Assembly (NCBI GenBank): GCA_013399895.1
Contig: VXBA01003495.1
Location: 508,879 to 572,878 of the forward strand
Origin: Serilophus lunatus
Lineage: Eukaryota > Chordata > Aves > Passeriformes > Eurylaimidae
Reading direction: 5' to 3'
DNA: 64,000 nucleotides
The notes below the pieces were generated by a model, which did not search any database, was not told the DNA's origin, and saw nothing but the letters and a program-made list of their open reading frames with translations. This document shows, in pieces, positions 10,076 through 24,100 of the stretch. The position numbers were made by a program, and so were the translations under genes. Every line of letters starts with the position of its first letter. Within the stretch, counting starts at the first letter, position 1.

Positions 10076-13000
10076 GACTGAACAGCAGAATAATGGGGAA
10101 GAAAAAGCTTAATTTCAGTGATTCTTCTATCCTAGAAATTTTCAGTCAGACTTTCCAAGCAGTCATGTTACTCTGAATAATAATTTGGAATATTATATGC
10201 AAATCTACCAGCAGTGAAAAGTAATATTCTAACTTTTTCAGTTTGAAAGAAAGAGACTAATTAATGGAAAGTACTCTAAGAAAAAAGAGCAGCAATATCA
10301 AGTTTTGTCACTTGGTGGCAGCACACCAAAGAAAACCAAAACACTAGAGAAAGACTACAAAATTTCTTCCCAGCATTAAGTTCCTTTACCTCTCTCCTAT
10401 AAGTGTCAGAATTCCTGGACGGCTCTAGTTACTTCACAAATTTAAGATAGGCACCTAAATTTTTGAGATTACTGACTTCATCTTCAAGGAAAGATTAAAG
10501 GCTCAAAAAAAGAGCTCTACTTCAGTCTTTCCAACATGCTTACAGGTTCACTCACCTCCACTAAGATTGTCAAATGTGTACTAAATAGAATTCCCAAGCA
10601 GGCGGAAGGGTGAGCAAGCAAACAGAAGCAATATTTCAAAGCCTGACATCCCAACAGTGTTAATTGTTCCTACAAACTGAACAGGGGTCTCTGATTCAGA
10701 TCCATCACTAATGTAGTATCATAAGAAAATGCCTGCCAACACACCAAAAAACTCATGACTAATTTAAACTTCTACCAACACCTCTTCTACCACCTAAAAC
10801 TCTTGCCAGCATTACACATGAAAGGCAGCACAACGTGCAGTAAGTACCTGACAGTGCCATTGTAGTCAGTGACAATGAACCAGAACCGATGGTCTTTACC
10901 CATTTAAATAACTGATGTTAAGTAAAGGTTAGATATAATTAAATTTGTAATATTTAATAAATAATTAAATATTTCAGCAAACACATCCAAGGAATGTTTG
11001 AAACTACTCCTACTGAAGCAGAAAGGAGATACAATGAGAACATAGAGATCTGCTGGTTTCCTTCTCTGAGCAATGTTGTAGCAAAGGCTCATTTATCACA
11101 CAGGAAACAGGATCACTATCTTTTCTCTCAAACTGATATTTGACACAGCGACACACAACCTATGTATCTTATTTCCGTAACCATGTGATAAACAGCTTTA
11201 TTTTGCACTATTTGTAATCTACATGTCAAACTTATCAATGACTAATAAAAGATTACCATATGCTATCACATCAATAACACACAAGTTGCAATGACAGTTA
11301 TTTTAGATCTATTTGCTATATATTAGATTTTGATTGGTGTAATTTCAAGATTTTAAACATGGTCATTTCTTGATAATGATCCCATACAAAAGCAAGTAAT
11401 AAAGTCTTTATAGTACTATTTATTTTCTTTTTTGTACCAAGCATAAGCTGGTATTATCCAAATACTTGACTTCTGGAACAAAGAATTTGAGTATAAAAGA
11501 GCAAAGTACTCTTATTCAAGCTCCAGGGAGATTGAGTCATCAGTGTAAACCCAAGCATTAGGAAATATGTATCACTTATATCACAGAAGAGCAACTGTGA
11601 TAAGTAAAAACGTTAAATAAACTGAAGTACAGAAAATAAGTTCCACCTTTCCCTCAATCTACCCAAATAGCTTACTGTTGTCCAGTACACATGCATTCTA
11701 TTCTGTTAGGGCTTTTCAATTTTATCAGCTTTATTATAACTTCACTTTCAGTGGGATGCACGTACACACATGAAATGACTTCTTAGCCTAATCCAGCACC
11801 GCAGCAAAAAGATAAAATGGAGACCAAGGGAGAGAGATGAAAGCAGACACGGAAAGCAAGAGAAACGCAGCAGTTCGCCGTCAGGGGGAGTACGAGCCTG
11901 CGACAAGAGCGTTCAGCTTCCAGGTGGGAGCAGACACGCAGCTCTCCTGCAGTTATAAACACCCTCACAGGTGTAAGGGAGGGCTGCTCCTCCAAATTTT
12001 TGTTGAGAATCAGCATATACGGGAAACAGCTGCAAGAAAACAAAGTTTCTGTTGGAAAACAGAGTTACTGTACTATTTTTGCATGTTGACAGACATGGCC
12101 ACGGGACAATGAAAAACAACATCAAGTTTTATCCATTTAAATTACTAATATTAAATGAAAGTTAGGAAAAAGGCACTCCCGATCGTTTTTCTCAGTAAAC
12201 TTACTGCATTCAAAAGGAAACAAGGATTTTATACTGCAGCATAAAGCTTGATTTTGGGTCTGACAAGTGAAAAGGGACAAGATAAACAAATAAGCCACTT
12301 GTGTACCAGCCTGCATTTTATCCCATGCTCTCAGTTCCACTTTGGCGCTGTTCAGTGCCAAGTGTGCATTCAGCACGCTGCATACTCTAAAACATTACCT
12401 GTAACAGCACATCCTCAGCTGAGGTATGGATAAAATAGCGGAGAATGATCCTATTAAAAGAGAACATAACATTCCACCCCCACCAAACACACAAATTCCC
12501 ATGTCTTCTTTTCTATCCCTGCTCCTAACAGAGGGAAGAGGAACCATTTTTCAGCACATTCAAGACCTACCAGATAATGTCTATCAGATGCAGTCTGTTT
12601 CACAAAGGAAAATGTTTGCCTATTTACTCATGTCCCAAGCTCCACTAACTTCCTGATACACTAGGAAAAACACTAGGAAAAAACCAGCTATCTATATTGC
12701 AACGGTACTGAAAAAGTAGCAGAATAGGTCTACAGTACCCCAGGGTACAAAGGAGCAATCTCAGGATTCCTAAGGAATCTGGATTCCTTAGGCAACCTGC
12801 GCTTTTACTACTCAAAAGTGGTCTCACCAACATCAGAAGTTTAGCCTTTTTAAAAAAAATACAGACAAGTTTAGTCAGGGGTTAAAAAAAAGACTGCTTG
12901 CCTAATTTTAAAAAGGAAGGTGAACTAAAATCTGATTGAATCATAACAAAGTAATTCTAGTTGAGGTGGAGAGAGGGAAACACACTTTTTCACAGGAATC

Positions 13001-16000
13001 AAAAGCTGGAGGCACTTAACATGGTGTTAAGTACCTCGCCTGCTTAGGACGAGTGTAAATGAGTCATACCATCTGTACTCACATTCAAAGGGTAGTCTGG
13101 CAAGATAGCAGGGAGAACACAAGGCAAATGTGAGGCTCTGCTCTTATTGTCATGGAAGCAGTTAAGCTGGGAAACAGAGAAAGACTTAGCAGTTAACAAA
13201 AGAACTACCTACAGTAACAGGCACTGAATACCTTATTCTCTCAATTATTTGTAGGTTTCTACATAGAAATCTACAGTACTACAAAGACCTAGAGACACAC
13301 ATATAACAGTACTGCAAAGGCTGATTAATGCTGTATTTCACATGAATATTTCACAGAATAACGTATCTCTTTGTTATTACAAAGAGATGCTTAAAGTAGA
13401 AAGTAAATAGATTGGAGCATGAAGTCATTGTGGAACATCAATAATTCAGAGAGAAGCTATTTAGAATAATCATTTGTTACAGAGACAAGACAAAATGCAT
13501 TGAGTAAAAAAAGAAAAATAACACGAAAACAACAGAATCAACACTGGCGAGCAGCCTTCTGAAACAAGTTGTGCCCAACAAAGCAAAAGCAATAACCACA
13601 TCGGAAGAAACAAGGACCTCCCAGCAAAGGCGGGGGAAGTCTCACCCACAGAGATGACTCGTGGCAGTAACTGATGGAGGGCAGACAAAGCCATCACCAG
13701 GTACTAGAGCATCATGCCACAGAAAGCTGCTATTCTCAGCACAGCTGTGTGGGTGGGAGACCCAAAGACAGGGAAGTCATAACCAAGGTTAATTTAAAGG
13801 CTTATCATGAAACAAGTTACTAATACTGGAAAAATGTGCCAAGTTCCTTTTTCTTCCGTTTTCTTTTAAAAAGTCTCAGACAGTCAAACTATGTGGGAGA
13901 CTGAGCTTACCAACATTATTTTACTTGTAATAAAAGCAATATATTTTGAAATACAAAACTAAGCTTACTTTGGATCCCAGGACATGTAATTTAATGTATG
14001 TAGCATCTACCTCTCCGTCTTTGACATCAGATCAGCGTTGGTAGTAGCAAATGATGCTACAAGACTGTTTCAGTGTAGCACAAATACACAGCTTATTTAT
14101 GATGGTTACATTTAAACTAGAGTACCAACAGGAAGGACAAGTTCTTCCAAAGATATTCCTGGATATCTTGGGGGCTCGAAAGGGACGAAGAGATATCCAT
14201 TTGCTGTTCAAACATCCTTGTGATGATTTGTTTATCTTTATATTAAGCTGCAAGGAGCATTAAATATACAATTAATTTAAAATGATATATCACTTTCTCC
14301 TAGTTTTCAGGCCTTCGTTTTTTAGTTATAAGTTTGTAAACAATTTTCTCATAAGATAAAAAGAAACCTGATGCACTTATGTTGGTTTATTTACTTGATC
14401 CTTTAAAATGTTGGTTTGTTAAGACCAGGTATATTATTTCAGAGCATTCTGTAGGTTATATTAACATCATTTACAGTTCCCAGCAGGTTTAGCAGCAACA
14501 GAACAAGAATGTCGGCCTCCAACAATCATAGTTCACAAGTAGGTACAGTAACATAAAATCAATATCATTAACATATATGTCCAGCTGTGAGCCAAGCTGA
14601 TTTGGGGGGAGGAGAGGACATAAAGAGGTAGGAGGATGCTGTGCTGTGCCATTTCCTCGGTGACTATTTACCAAGGACAAGCACTCACTCAGATGAGCTT
14701 CACAGGCAAACGGAACAGTAACTCAAGCTATTTCATTATGAATCAGCAGAACTGTCAGAGACTAAAGCAAAAGTAAAATAAATAAAAGTAAATACAAAAA
14801 TAGATTGAAGAGCACTCCTGCTGCTGAGTCCTATCTAATGATTTGTTATTTAGAAAAAAGCTTCGAGCTTGAACAGTTCCCTGGCATAAAACAAGAGGTG
14901 AAACAATGAACCGACAAGCGTGGAGAACAGTGAACCTCTGAAGCATCCCTTGACATAAGTGAGAACATGTGTTGATCCTCTGATGTTCATACCACTATTA
15001 AAAAATGAAAAATTATCAGGGCAGAAGAGAAGTAAGATCCTCTAGTGATTCCAGAAATCTCTACCTACATGTTATTTCAGTGTGTGCATACTAAAGTAAC
15101 TTCAGATAATAACTACATATAGAAAAAGCCATCTCAACATTGACAATTCTTAAGATATACCTGGAAATGACACACTTTAAAAAAAACCCCACAAACTAGT
15201 GCAGCTCAGATACCACTTCTGTGATCTTCAATTTCACTTCTACAATTATTTTCATTAGCTATTTCAGAGTTAATTTCCATTTTAAAATTTGGGAAGAAAG
15301 CAAAGCAAGCAGAAGATGAACTCTGATTGGATACAACATCAAAAGGACAGACAAAAAGGTAGACAATAGCATTGCTCCTAATGCTGAAGGAACGAATCTT
15401 TAAATGCCATTTCACACATCTTTTAGCGAGGTAATTATCTGGATAAAAATAAGGTACAGTGCTATGAGTCACAGTAGTTCAAATATAAATCAACTCATCA
15501 AGAAAGTTCACAACCAGGACAGTTTTTTAGAACTTAGAGTTGCTGTTCAAAAACACTGTACTTTAATAAAGCCACAAAAGAATAATGCTTTCCAATCTGA
15601 ACAGATGCTTGTCATGTTCAAAGAAGAGACTACAAATCAAGAAGTGGTATTCACATACATTAAAATAAAGACGAAAACACAGTTTCAGAGCTATTTGAGT
15701 CTATTTTGTCCATAGCAAGTTACCTCTCAAAGGCCACAGTTTGGCTTCACAGAAACTTAGGTGCTTGAAACACATAAGAGGACTGAAGAGCTAAAACCCC
15801 TCAGATTATTCCTGAGGAACAAAGACTTTCTGTAAACAGCAGTGACGTATTTCAGAACATCTATGGGAAGACAAGTTAAAAATGGGAGGAAAATATGCAT
15901 ACTTTATGTGTCTGCCAAGGCACAAAGATTAGACTTGATCAATAGTATTTATAGGATAGCAGAGTGGTTGTTTGTGAGGTAATCTTTTACCAGCACATCA

Positions 16001-17721
16001 CTTTTAAGAAATTGTTTCTTAATTCATGGGTTTTAATCATCACAGTTTAATTTCCATGTGTCTGAATTTTAACATTTCCAGTCTACCTAATACGAGGGTA
16101 GGATAAATAGAAAGAAGGGTTAAGAGCATTTTAGAAAATACTGCAAACCTGCACATCCATCAGAGAGAACGATAAAATATAAATACTTTTTCAAATAAAA
16201 AAGTATGCATTTGTAAAATTAGTGATAGGCATAAAAAACACCAATGTCCACTGGAAACATTCAGCTCATGAATATTCAACTCACGAACAGGAACAAATCA
16301 TAGGTATAAACCTCCTTGGAGTTGTTTATCCCTCCCCAAAAGAAAAGCAATACCTTTTAAAAGAATGTCTTTACAGTAATTTCTGAAAACAAAACTAGAG
16401 GTACATCCAAATGGATTGTCATAGTGATCAAAGTTCATCCTGACTGGATAGTTAATGAGGAAGTGCCATAATACATAGGGACCAACAGTGCATGGGGCCA
16501 TTTCTCTATTCCCAGGGCCAGCAATGCAAGCAGCAGTTGTCATCTTAATTCTATTGACTATGTCTTTGAAGAAAAAGACTGGAACACATAGCAAAATATA
16601 TGGAATAAGCAGCTCTTTGAATAGACTGAAGAGTTCTGCAATTCCATATAAACATTTCCCGCACTGCTAATGCACCTGAGTTTTTGTTACCTTATCAGCC
16701 TTGATGCTACTGTTCCAGGACAAAAACACAGCTTTAAGATGGAACAAGAGAAGAGTCAGAATTCACTTGGATCAGAGATGTCCCACATAGGTGTGTCCAC
16801 ATAACCTTCAAAACACAGCTCAATGACATAGAGCTTTTATTTCCCCAAAATGCAAACTCTGAAAGAGAACTGGCCAGCAGACTTCAAGACACATTTTCAG
16901 CATATGTAAAGAGCATCACTTCACCTGCAAGAGGCTCAAATCACTAAATGACAGGTTAGATTTTTGAGTGAAGACATGATTTACATTTTCCAGTTCAGTA
17001 TCACAGAGGATATTACCACACACTTTAGGGTTCATACTTCAGGGAAGAACCCAATTGGCTTGGGCAGGATACACAGCCAAACATATCCTTTACCTGCACT
17101 CTGCCAATTCCTTTAAGTAACAATCCACACAGATGCACAGGGAAAACTGGCCTTCTTACCTGCCATGCACAAATGCCATAGCAAATCAACACTACACACT
17201 ACCTTAACACAGCCTGCATAGGGAAGAAAACCAGATTCCTCTGACTGCCAGAAGTCTAAAATGACTGCTGTGCATAACAGCACAATTTTTAAGTTCCGCA
17301 GGATGTGGTCATTACAGGGGAAAAAAGGAGTAAAAACTTGTTAAAAACCCCTACTATTACATTTCACAGACAGTGGAACACTTCAAGGGATAAGAGGTTT
17401 ACTGTTACAGCTAAGTCTACTTGCAGACAGACATAGACATTCTGAGCAAAATTAATCCCAAGTAAGTAATGTCATCAATCTAAAGTAGATCACTTAAACC
17501 AAACTACTCATTTATAATTAAATTGCCATTACACTGACTAAACAGAATTTACTTCCAAAGTACATTTGGCTACCTCCTAGTATCTAGGTACAGTGCTCTT
17601 AAAAATAAATAAAACCAGTCAGATTTTTTTCTTGACAGATATGAACTCAAAAAGACTTGTGCCACATGAAAATTTAAAGTTTTTCACTTCTTCAGGGCCG
17701 GATGGGAAAAGACATCTCCCC
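10076..17721. other. Long AT-rich noncoding stretch
   Basis: No gene or repeat recognised over 7.6 kb. Two details stand out: an isolated cluster of about eight CpG dinucleotides at 11850-11940 in otherwise CpG-poor DNA, and an imperfect palindrome at 12769-12792 with 11-bp arms (CCTAAGGAATC, TG spacer, inverse). Open frames here are short and overlap on both strands without splice signals of note. Confidence 0.45.
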
Positions 17722-18105
17722 TTATGAGGAGGGACTGTGCAAGCCAGGCCTGTTCAGAGAAGACTGAGAGGATCTCATTAACCCATACAAATATCTCAAA
17801 GGCAGGGACCACCAGGATGAGGCCAGGCTCTTTTCAGTGGTTACCAGCGACAGAATGAGGGTAACAATGGCCATAAGCTAAATCACAAGAAGTTCCACCT
17901 CAACACGAGGAAGGACTTCCTTACATTTAGGGTGGCAGAGCACTGGAACAGGCTGCCCAGGTAGATTGTGGAATCTCCCACTATGGAGACATTCCAAATC
18001 CAACTTGACAGATTCCTGTGTAACCTGTTCTAGGTGACCCTGTCTTGGCATGGGGGTTGGACTAGATGATGTCCAGAGGTCCCTTCTAATCCTAATGACG
18101 TGAAG
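17722..18105 (+). mobile_element. CR1 LINE 3'-end fragment
   Basis: A 5'-truncated plus-strand CR1 copy of about 380 bp. Diagnostic blocks in order: TATGAGGAGGGACTG, CTGTTCAG, CCAGGCTCTTTTCAGTGG, CGACAGAATGAGGG, CACAAGAAGTTCCACCTCAA, GCACTGGAACAGGCTGCCCAG, GGAGACATTCCAAATCCAAC, GGTTGGACTAGATGATGTCC and AGGTCCCTTCTAATCC. The old coding frame for the extreme C terminus is broken by stops. Confidence 0.92.
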
Positions 18106-21100
18106 ACAACCTTCCAAACACAGAACAGCAGACAGATATGTGACCCAGCACCACCAAAACCAGAGACAAAAGAACCACCCTATAAAATTAATATTCCAGC
18201 ATCTCTCCACAACAGCAAAGCAGTGTTGCAGTAATTTCTCCTTCTTAGCCCTAGACTGCTTAAATCCTTCACAAGGTGTAACCTTTCTCAGAACAGACAG
18301 CTGATTGCTTTACTAGCACTTCTTAAACTAATTTCTACCTGTGTTTAGAAGAAGGGCAGACTCAGTCAAACCAAAACGAACTAGCTTGGTTTCTATTTTT
18401 GGTTTTTGGATGCATATAAGTAACACACAACAACCTTTAAAGTGTGTTAATTACTTCACTTTTATTATTTTAATGCGTTAATTACTTTGCTTTTATTACT
18501 TTTGATGTCTTTTTTAATTTATAATTTTATCAGGGCATATAATAAAAACAGAAAATAAAAAAATATTTTAAGTTGTTTCAATTACATATGCTAATTAAAA
18601 TCTTCCAAAAATGTCTCAAGTTAAGTAGTCCATAGTATGTCCTTCACAGAATGACACTTAATGAGCTGAATAAATGACTTGGGGTTGGTCACAAGGTCTG
18701 TCAACGTTTTAGGATTACTACAGTACTATCAGACTTCATAGGAGAAGCTTTTTTTTTCCCCACTGAACAGACTAGCTAAGAGGAGTAATTGTAAAGAAAA
18801 TACCATTTGTTCCAGAAGAGGCTACTGTTGTCTAATGCCGCTTTCAAACAGTGAACTTTCACAAACTCGTTCCAAGTGCTTAGCTCATGACTTCCGTCCA
18901 TGAAGCAGTCTGAATTCAGTCCTCTGGTAACAAATATATACTATTTAAATGTTATTTTTTATAATTCTTTGAATGAAAGAATGGAAGTACATGATATGCT
19001 TGAATCTTAACAAGTTAGTATTCATACCTTTCCCTAATGTAATTTTTAAAAATTAATGTAATTTTTTAAAAATTTCCCTGCCCTGTTCTCTACGTACTCA
19101 AGCTTGAACATTCCCTCAAAGTTCCCACAACCCATGCCAATAAACCACACTGAAAATAGATTAACCTTTTGTCTAGTCTTATCACTGAGAACCTTTGTAC
19201 AACATAATACAAAAAGCACAACAAAAAGTACTCCGTATCGCCTATAGACAAGGAACATTAAGTACAGAATATGAGAAAATTACCATAAATGTAATTTAAT
19301 TTGCAACACTGACCCTGATTTTTGAACACTAACAGCCACATAATATAGGTATTCTCAAAACTTGGCATACTTTTAATAAGTTCATTTATTTCAGCACAGC
19401 AAAGAAGATTCTGCTATCCTCTCACATTCCCTCCTCTCATAAAGCAAATCTATAATCTGATACTTAAGGTTTCTTAAACATCAAACTAGTCTTATTAACA
19501 CTGTGTGCTTTATATAATGCATGTCATTCTCATTCCTATTCCCCTTCTCACATTCCAGCATTCATTTGTTTATGTTTTACATTTTTTATGTCACCCATGT
19601 GGGTTTTCACACCTACTAGAAGCAGCACTAATACCACCCTCTAGCCCACACAGAGATGGCTTACCTACTCATAAAGCCTAGGGGTTTTAGGTTAAAATAA
19701 TAATAAAAAAAAATAAATAAATGGTGTTGATAAGCAGTTTCAGGAAAAAGCATGAAATAGAGTCTGTAACCTGACCTTCACTGAGTCCTCACAAACATAC
19801 AGGTGGTACACAGACAACTATTTGTGTGGAGACTGTGAAATGTAATTTTATTATACTCTTATTTGCCAAGGTAATTATTTCCAGTGCTTTCTTACAGTCA
19901 AAAGACATGGGCAATTTTGTTTGTTTTCTTTCAAACCAAGCTTTGTAGCTTTATCATTGCTTATTCTAGAAAATTTTTAAAAGAGTCAGATGATGCATGA
20001 ATAGCCTCATCCATAAGACACTGAATTAAACAGCTTTGCAGCACGATCAAACTGAGAAACAGAACAAAGTAAGGAACAGTTCACCTTGATAAGGCTTTCA
20101 CTGATGGCAAGTCAAAATGCTATCTTCTTCAGCTGCTGATAAAAATATTTGCACAACCAACGTGCTCATGTTGTGGTATCCAAACAACTATACTACGTGA
20201 TATGTGGAATATCACACAGTAAGATTAACTACTATTTTTAATTTGTATTTCCTACAAAGCTGAGATGAAAAAATTTCATCTATTATAGAAGACTGCAGTT
20301 TATTCTTAGACTGACATGCTACATTAATTACTATTTGCAAAGTTTATTTCAACTTTCAAGCATTTTTCTGTGAGTATATTTTCTGACTAGATATTTCCCT
20401 ACCCCAGGCATATATCTCTGTGCAGGGAGATAGAGGGATCACTAGTCACAACAGGCATGACTCCAAGCTGTCACTGGATGGTGTCCAAGAATTAAAGCTG
20501 CACACACAAGCAGCATAAGAAGTTGAAGGGCCTTCTGTCCATATATATTTCTATGAGGAAAAAGGCTGCAGCAAATTCAGAATACTTTTGAAGACAACTT
20601 TCAGGTAACTGGACTACCTGAACATGGTCTTACATATTCACTGTAACCTCTTGAGAAGAGATGGAAGGCAAGAGAAAATCTTTTTGATGCCAGAGCTCCA
20701 GTTGCTAAAACTGGAGAGCATGTGAACAGCCTAAGAGGGGAAAAAAAACAACTTTAAAATGCTGCAAGAAAACGGATGCTGTTGTCATACAGGAGTTGGG
20801 GAAAAGCTGAGGGTCCCAAAAGGCAGTGCATGTGGTAAACAAGTATGCTACAGAGGAACTTTTCTTCTTTCAGTGTTTTCATAGTCAATGTAAGTCAACA
20901 TGGTGTGTTATAAATAGAAGCAGATTCCTTAAGACCCTAGATTCTCTCACAATTAAAGAGGAATTCACAACCACACTCGAGCCCCAAAACAATCAGGAAC
21001 CAGACAAGAAAATTAAGCCTGTTGCTGAGTTTCAAAACACATCCTAAGAACTTGCAAGCCAACAGCAAAGTTACATTTTCAGAGAGAGAGGTCCAAGACA

Positions 21101-24100
21101 GACCACACTCAAGTTTCTCCACTCACCTCCAGCTCCCAAAGCAAAGGCCACTCAGACAAGACATATTAGAGTAACTTTTTATCCGAGCCAAAACACTCCT
21201 TTCTAGTTCCTACTAAGGAAAACTCTCCCCTCCCTTTTCATCACTTTGCAGAAGAATGAGACTGCTTAAGATCAGCTACAACCTAATATCAAACCATGGC
21301 CTTAGGCAGGAGATTAGAAGCCACTGACTTTCAATCATTACTGTTAGAAACCTTGCAAGCCAAAAACAAACAAAACAACCCAAGAAGAAGGACATAATCC
21401 AACTCTTATTTCAAAAATTTTTCAAAATTATTGAACTCCTACCCTTTCATGAAAATCTACCTACTCCACTGGCTTTAAAGAACAGGGTTGACTCAGGCAA
21501 TGTACTCCATCTCTTACACACCCAGTCCTATCCTACATCAGAAATATACCTGCATTCAGTAGTTCATGCATCTGTATTTCTCCTGTAAGTCAGCTGAAAA
21601 TGTTGGCCTTTACTGTGGTAGACAATTTCTAAGTCATATAATTAGCATAGCTTTGGCTGTTAATTAACCTTTTAAAATTAAACAGAGTAACAAGAAAAAC
21701 ATACCCTACTGTTCCTGCCTATATTTAACCTTCCTTGTTACAGGTCATTTTGATTGTTTCTTATCTAGTGAAAAAATCAAGACAGTGCAAATATACACCA
21801 AAGCAGTTGCCACCTCACTTCTGCAGCATAAAAAATACGAGCCTGGCATACTGAACAGGCATCCTGTGACAGCACATCACAGCCAGGCAGGCTACATGTC
21901 ACTGAACTCCACACAAGAGCAGCTCATGAAACCATGAGGTCAAATGACATCATTCCAACAATTCCTTCTCTTTTCTTCAGTTATCCATCCTACTTCTACA
22001 GGTCACTTTTTCCGAAAACAAGGGGTGTCAGGCAACATTATGGAAGCACTAGTGGGCACTACAGTCATGAAATATTTAAAAAAAAAAAAGTTTTTGTGGC
22101 TACATGTAAAAGGTAACAAAGGTTCCCACAACATGGAAGGGTGAGCTCTAGCAGACACTTCTGAGAGCTTTGCTGCAGGCACATTCACTTTGCCCTTGGG
22201 GTCAGTTACTGCTGCCACCAAACCGAGCTTCAGGCCCACGAGGCTTATTTCTGTTTGCGGTCATTCAGGAGGCAAAGAGCCAATTTTGTAAAGAACTCAC
22301 TCCAGAATGACAGTTCCAAACCAACTTTGTGACACCTCCAATCAGCATGGAGGAGCACACTGCTAATACTGGTACGGCAAGCTCCCAGGGGAGGGGCGCT
22401 GGCATTGCTATTCCCCCTGCCATTCAAACAGATATTATTTCTTGGGCTTATGTAAGTTCCAGTAGGGAGCTTTATAGAAGGAAACATATCTTGCTGCTCC
22501 CCCATGCTGGATGTCAAGACAGGAAACCAGTGTGATACCCTAAATGCACAGGGTATTTTCTACAGCCTTCCAAATGATAATTAGGTTAAAATGCAAAGAT
22601 GTAATCAACAGTTTTTAACAGTCGTGCTAATTTTTCTGCAAAATTCTTCTACTTCTTTAGGGCACAGTCATGAAACACAGTTCTTCTAGTAGTTATTCTT
22701 GAATTACGCATGCAGTAAGTTTAATACTTTAATGATTACTAAAGCAGTTTCAATACATATGCAGAGCATTACAGAAATTTTATCAACCTTCAAGTGTGAA
22801 AACCTCACAACTAATTTGTTCTAATGCAGACTACAAAAAATATCACATTTTTTAAACAATTACGGTTTGTTAAATGTTGAGGGCTTTTTTAAAAAAAGGA
22901 AGCCAATTCACAACGTGCAAGGCCAAAGCCCTTTCAAAAATAAAAAATGTGGCTGCATGCAGCTATATTGATGACAAATTTGATATACTTGATCCAAAAA
23001 CATTTTTTACATCTCTGAGTGTAAAAAAAATAGCAGGAGGCATCCTCTTCTGTATATTATTCACAGTGTTAGTTTGAGAGTAGAGATACTGGGAGAGTCC
23101 CTTTCCTGTGCTGTAGAAAGGTGCAGTAGGCAAAAAAAGGAATCAAAGTCTTGAAGTCATTGCAAACAGAGCTCCACAGGGTAGCTGGATACCTGTTGGT
23201 TTTTGGATGATCCTTAACTGTGAAACTTTGAAGTTCATCAGAAGAGCACTGCTGTTCACTGACGCTGAGAATCTGTGATAACCTAACCTTTTTGTCCTTC
23301 TAGTTCTCACTCTAGTGTTTTAAAAATCCTGTCTTCACCTTTTTTTTTCACTCTCGTTATGAAGACCTTCGAAGAACTCCTCTCTTGAGCTGTTTTTTGG
23401 AGTAGATTGACTTGACAATTTACATCCCTCATTGCAGTAATTATAAATTGCTAAGTTTATGGTAAACAAAAAATGTCTATGGACAAGCCATAAAATGTTA
23501 CTTATTCTTTACTTGAAAGGTTCTATTTTAATAGATTTCTCATTCTGTGATCTAAGAGGTGTTAGACAATAAACTTCAAATGGCTGTGTGCTTGTGGACA
23601 GAAAGAAACAACAAACAATATCGAGTAAAACCAAAAGAAATAAATAATGAGCTGGGTGATTACTACAGGATCAGTAATGGCATTTGCAGCCTTGCAGGTG
23701 ACAGAAACAAGAAAAAGTATTCTTCTACAAGTCCTCCTTAATACTGAAAATTATTGCTCATAATCAAAGAGCACTATAAAAATGAAAAAAGCAAGAGGTA
23801 CAGCAGAGGTATAAAACAACCTACTGCTCCTGGAACTCAGACAGGAACAAAGGAAATAAAAGCTATCAGGCAGTACCAATACCAGGTTCTAATTTGGCAG
23901 AGACTGCACAGCAACACAGCGTTAAGCATAAGATCTCTTTCTATAGAGCCTCATGTTTTAGCAGACATACCAAGAACTGAACAAAACTCTGCAGTTACAA
24001 AGGGAGGAAAGGGGTAGGGAATTCCATTAATGTGTCATTTCTGAAGCATCCTTGTATTCTGACTTGGGACTTGTCGCTAATTCAAAACAATGAGCAACAA

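Noticed and set aside
13470..13697. Minus-strand frame with a leucine-rich stretch like a signal peptide
   Set aside because: The hydrophobic run is not at a well-placed start and no splice structure supports it.
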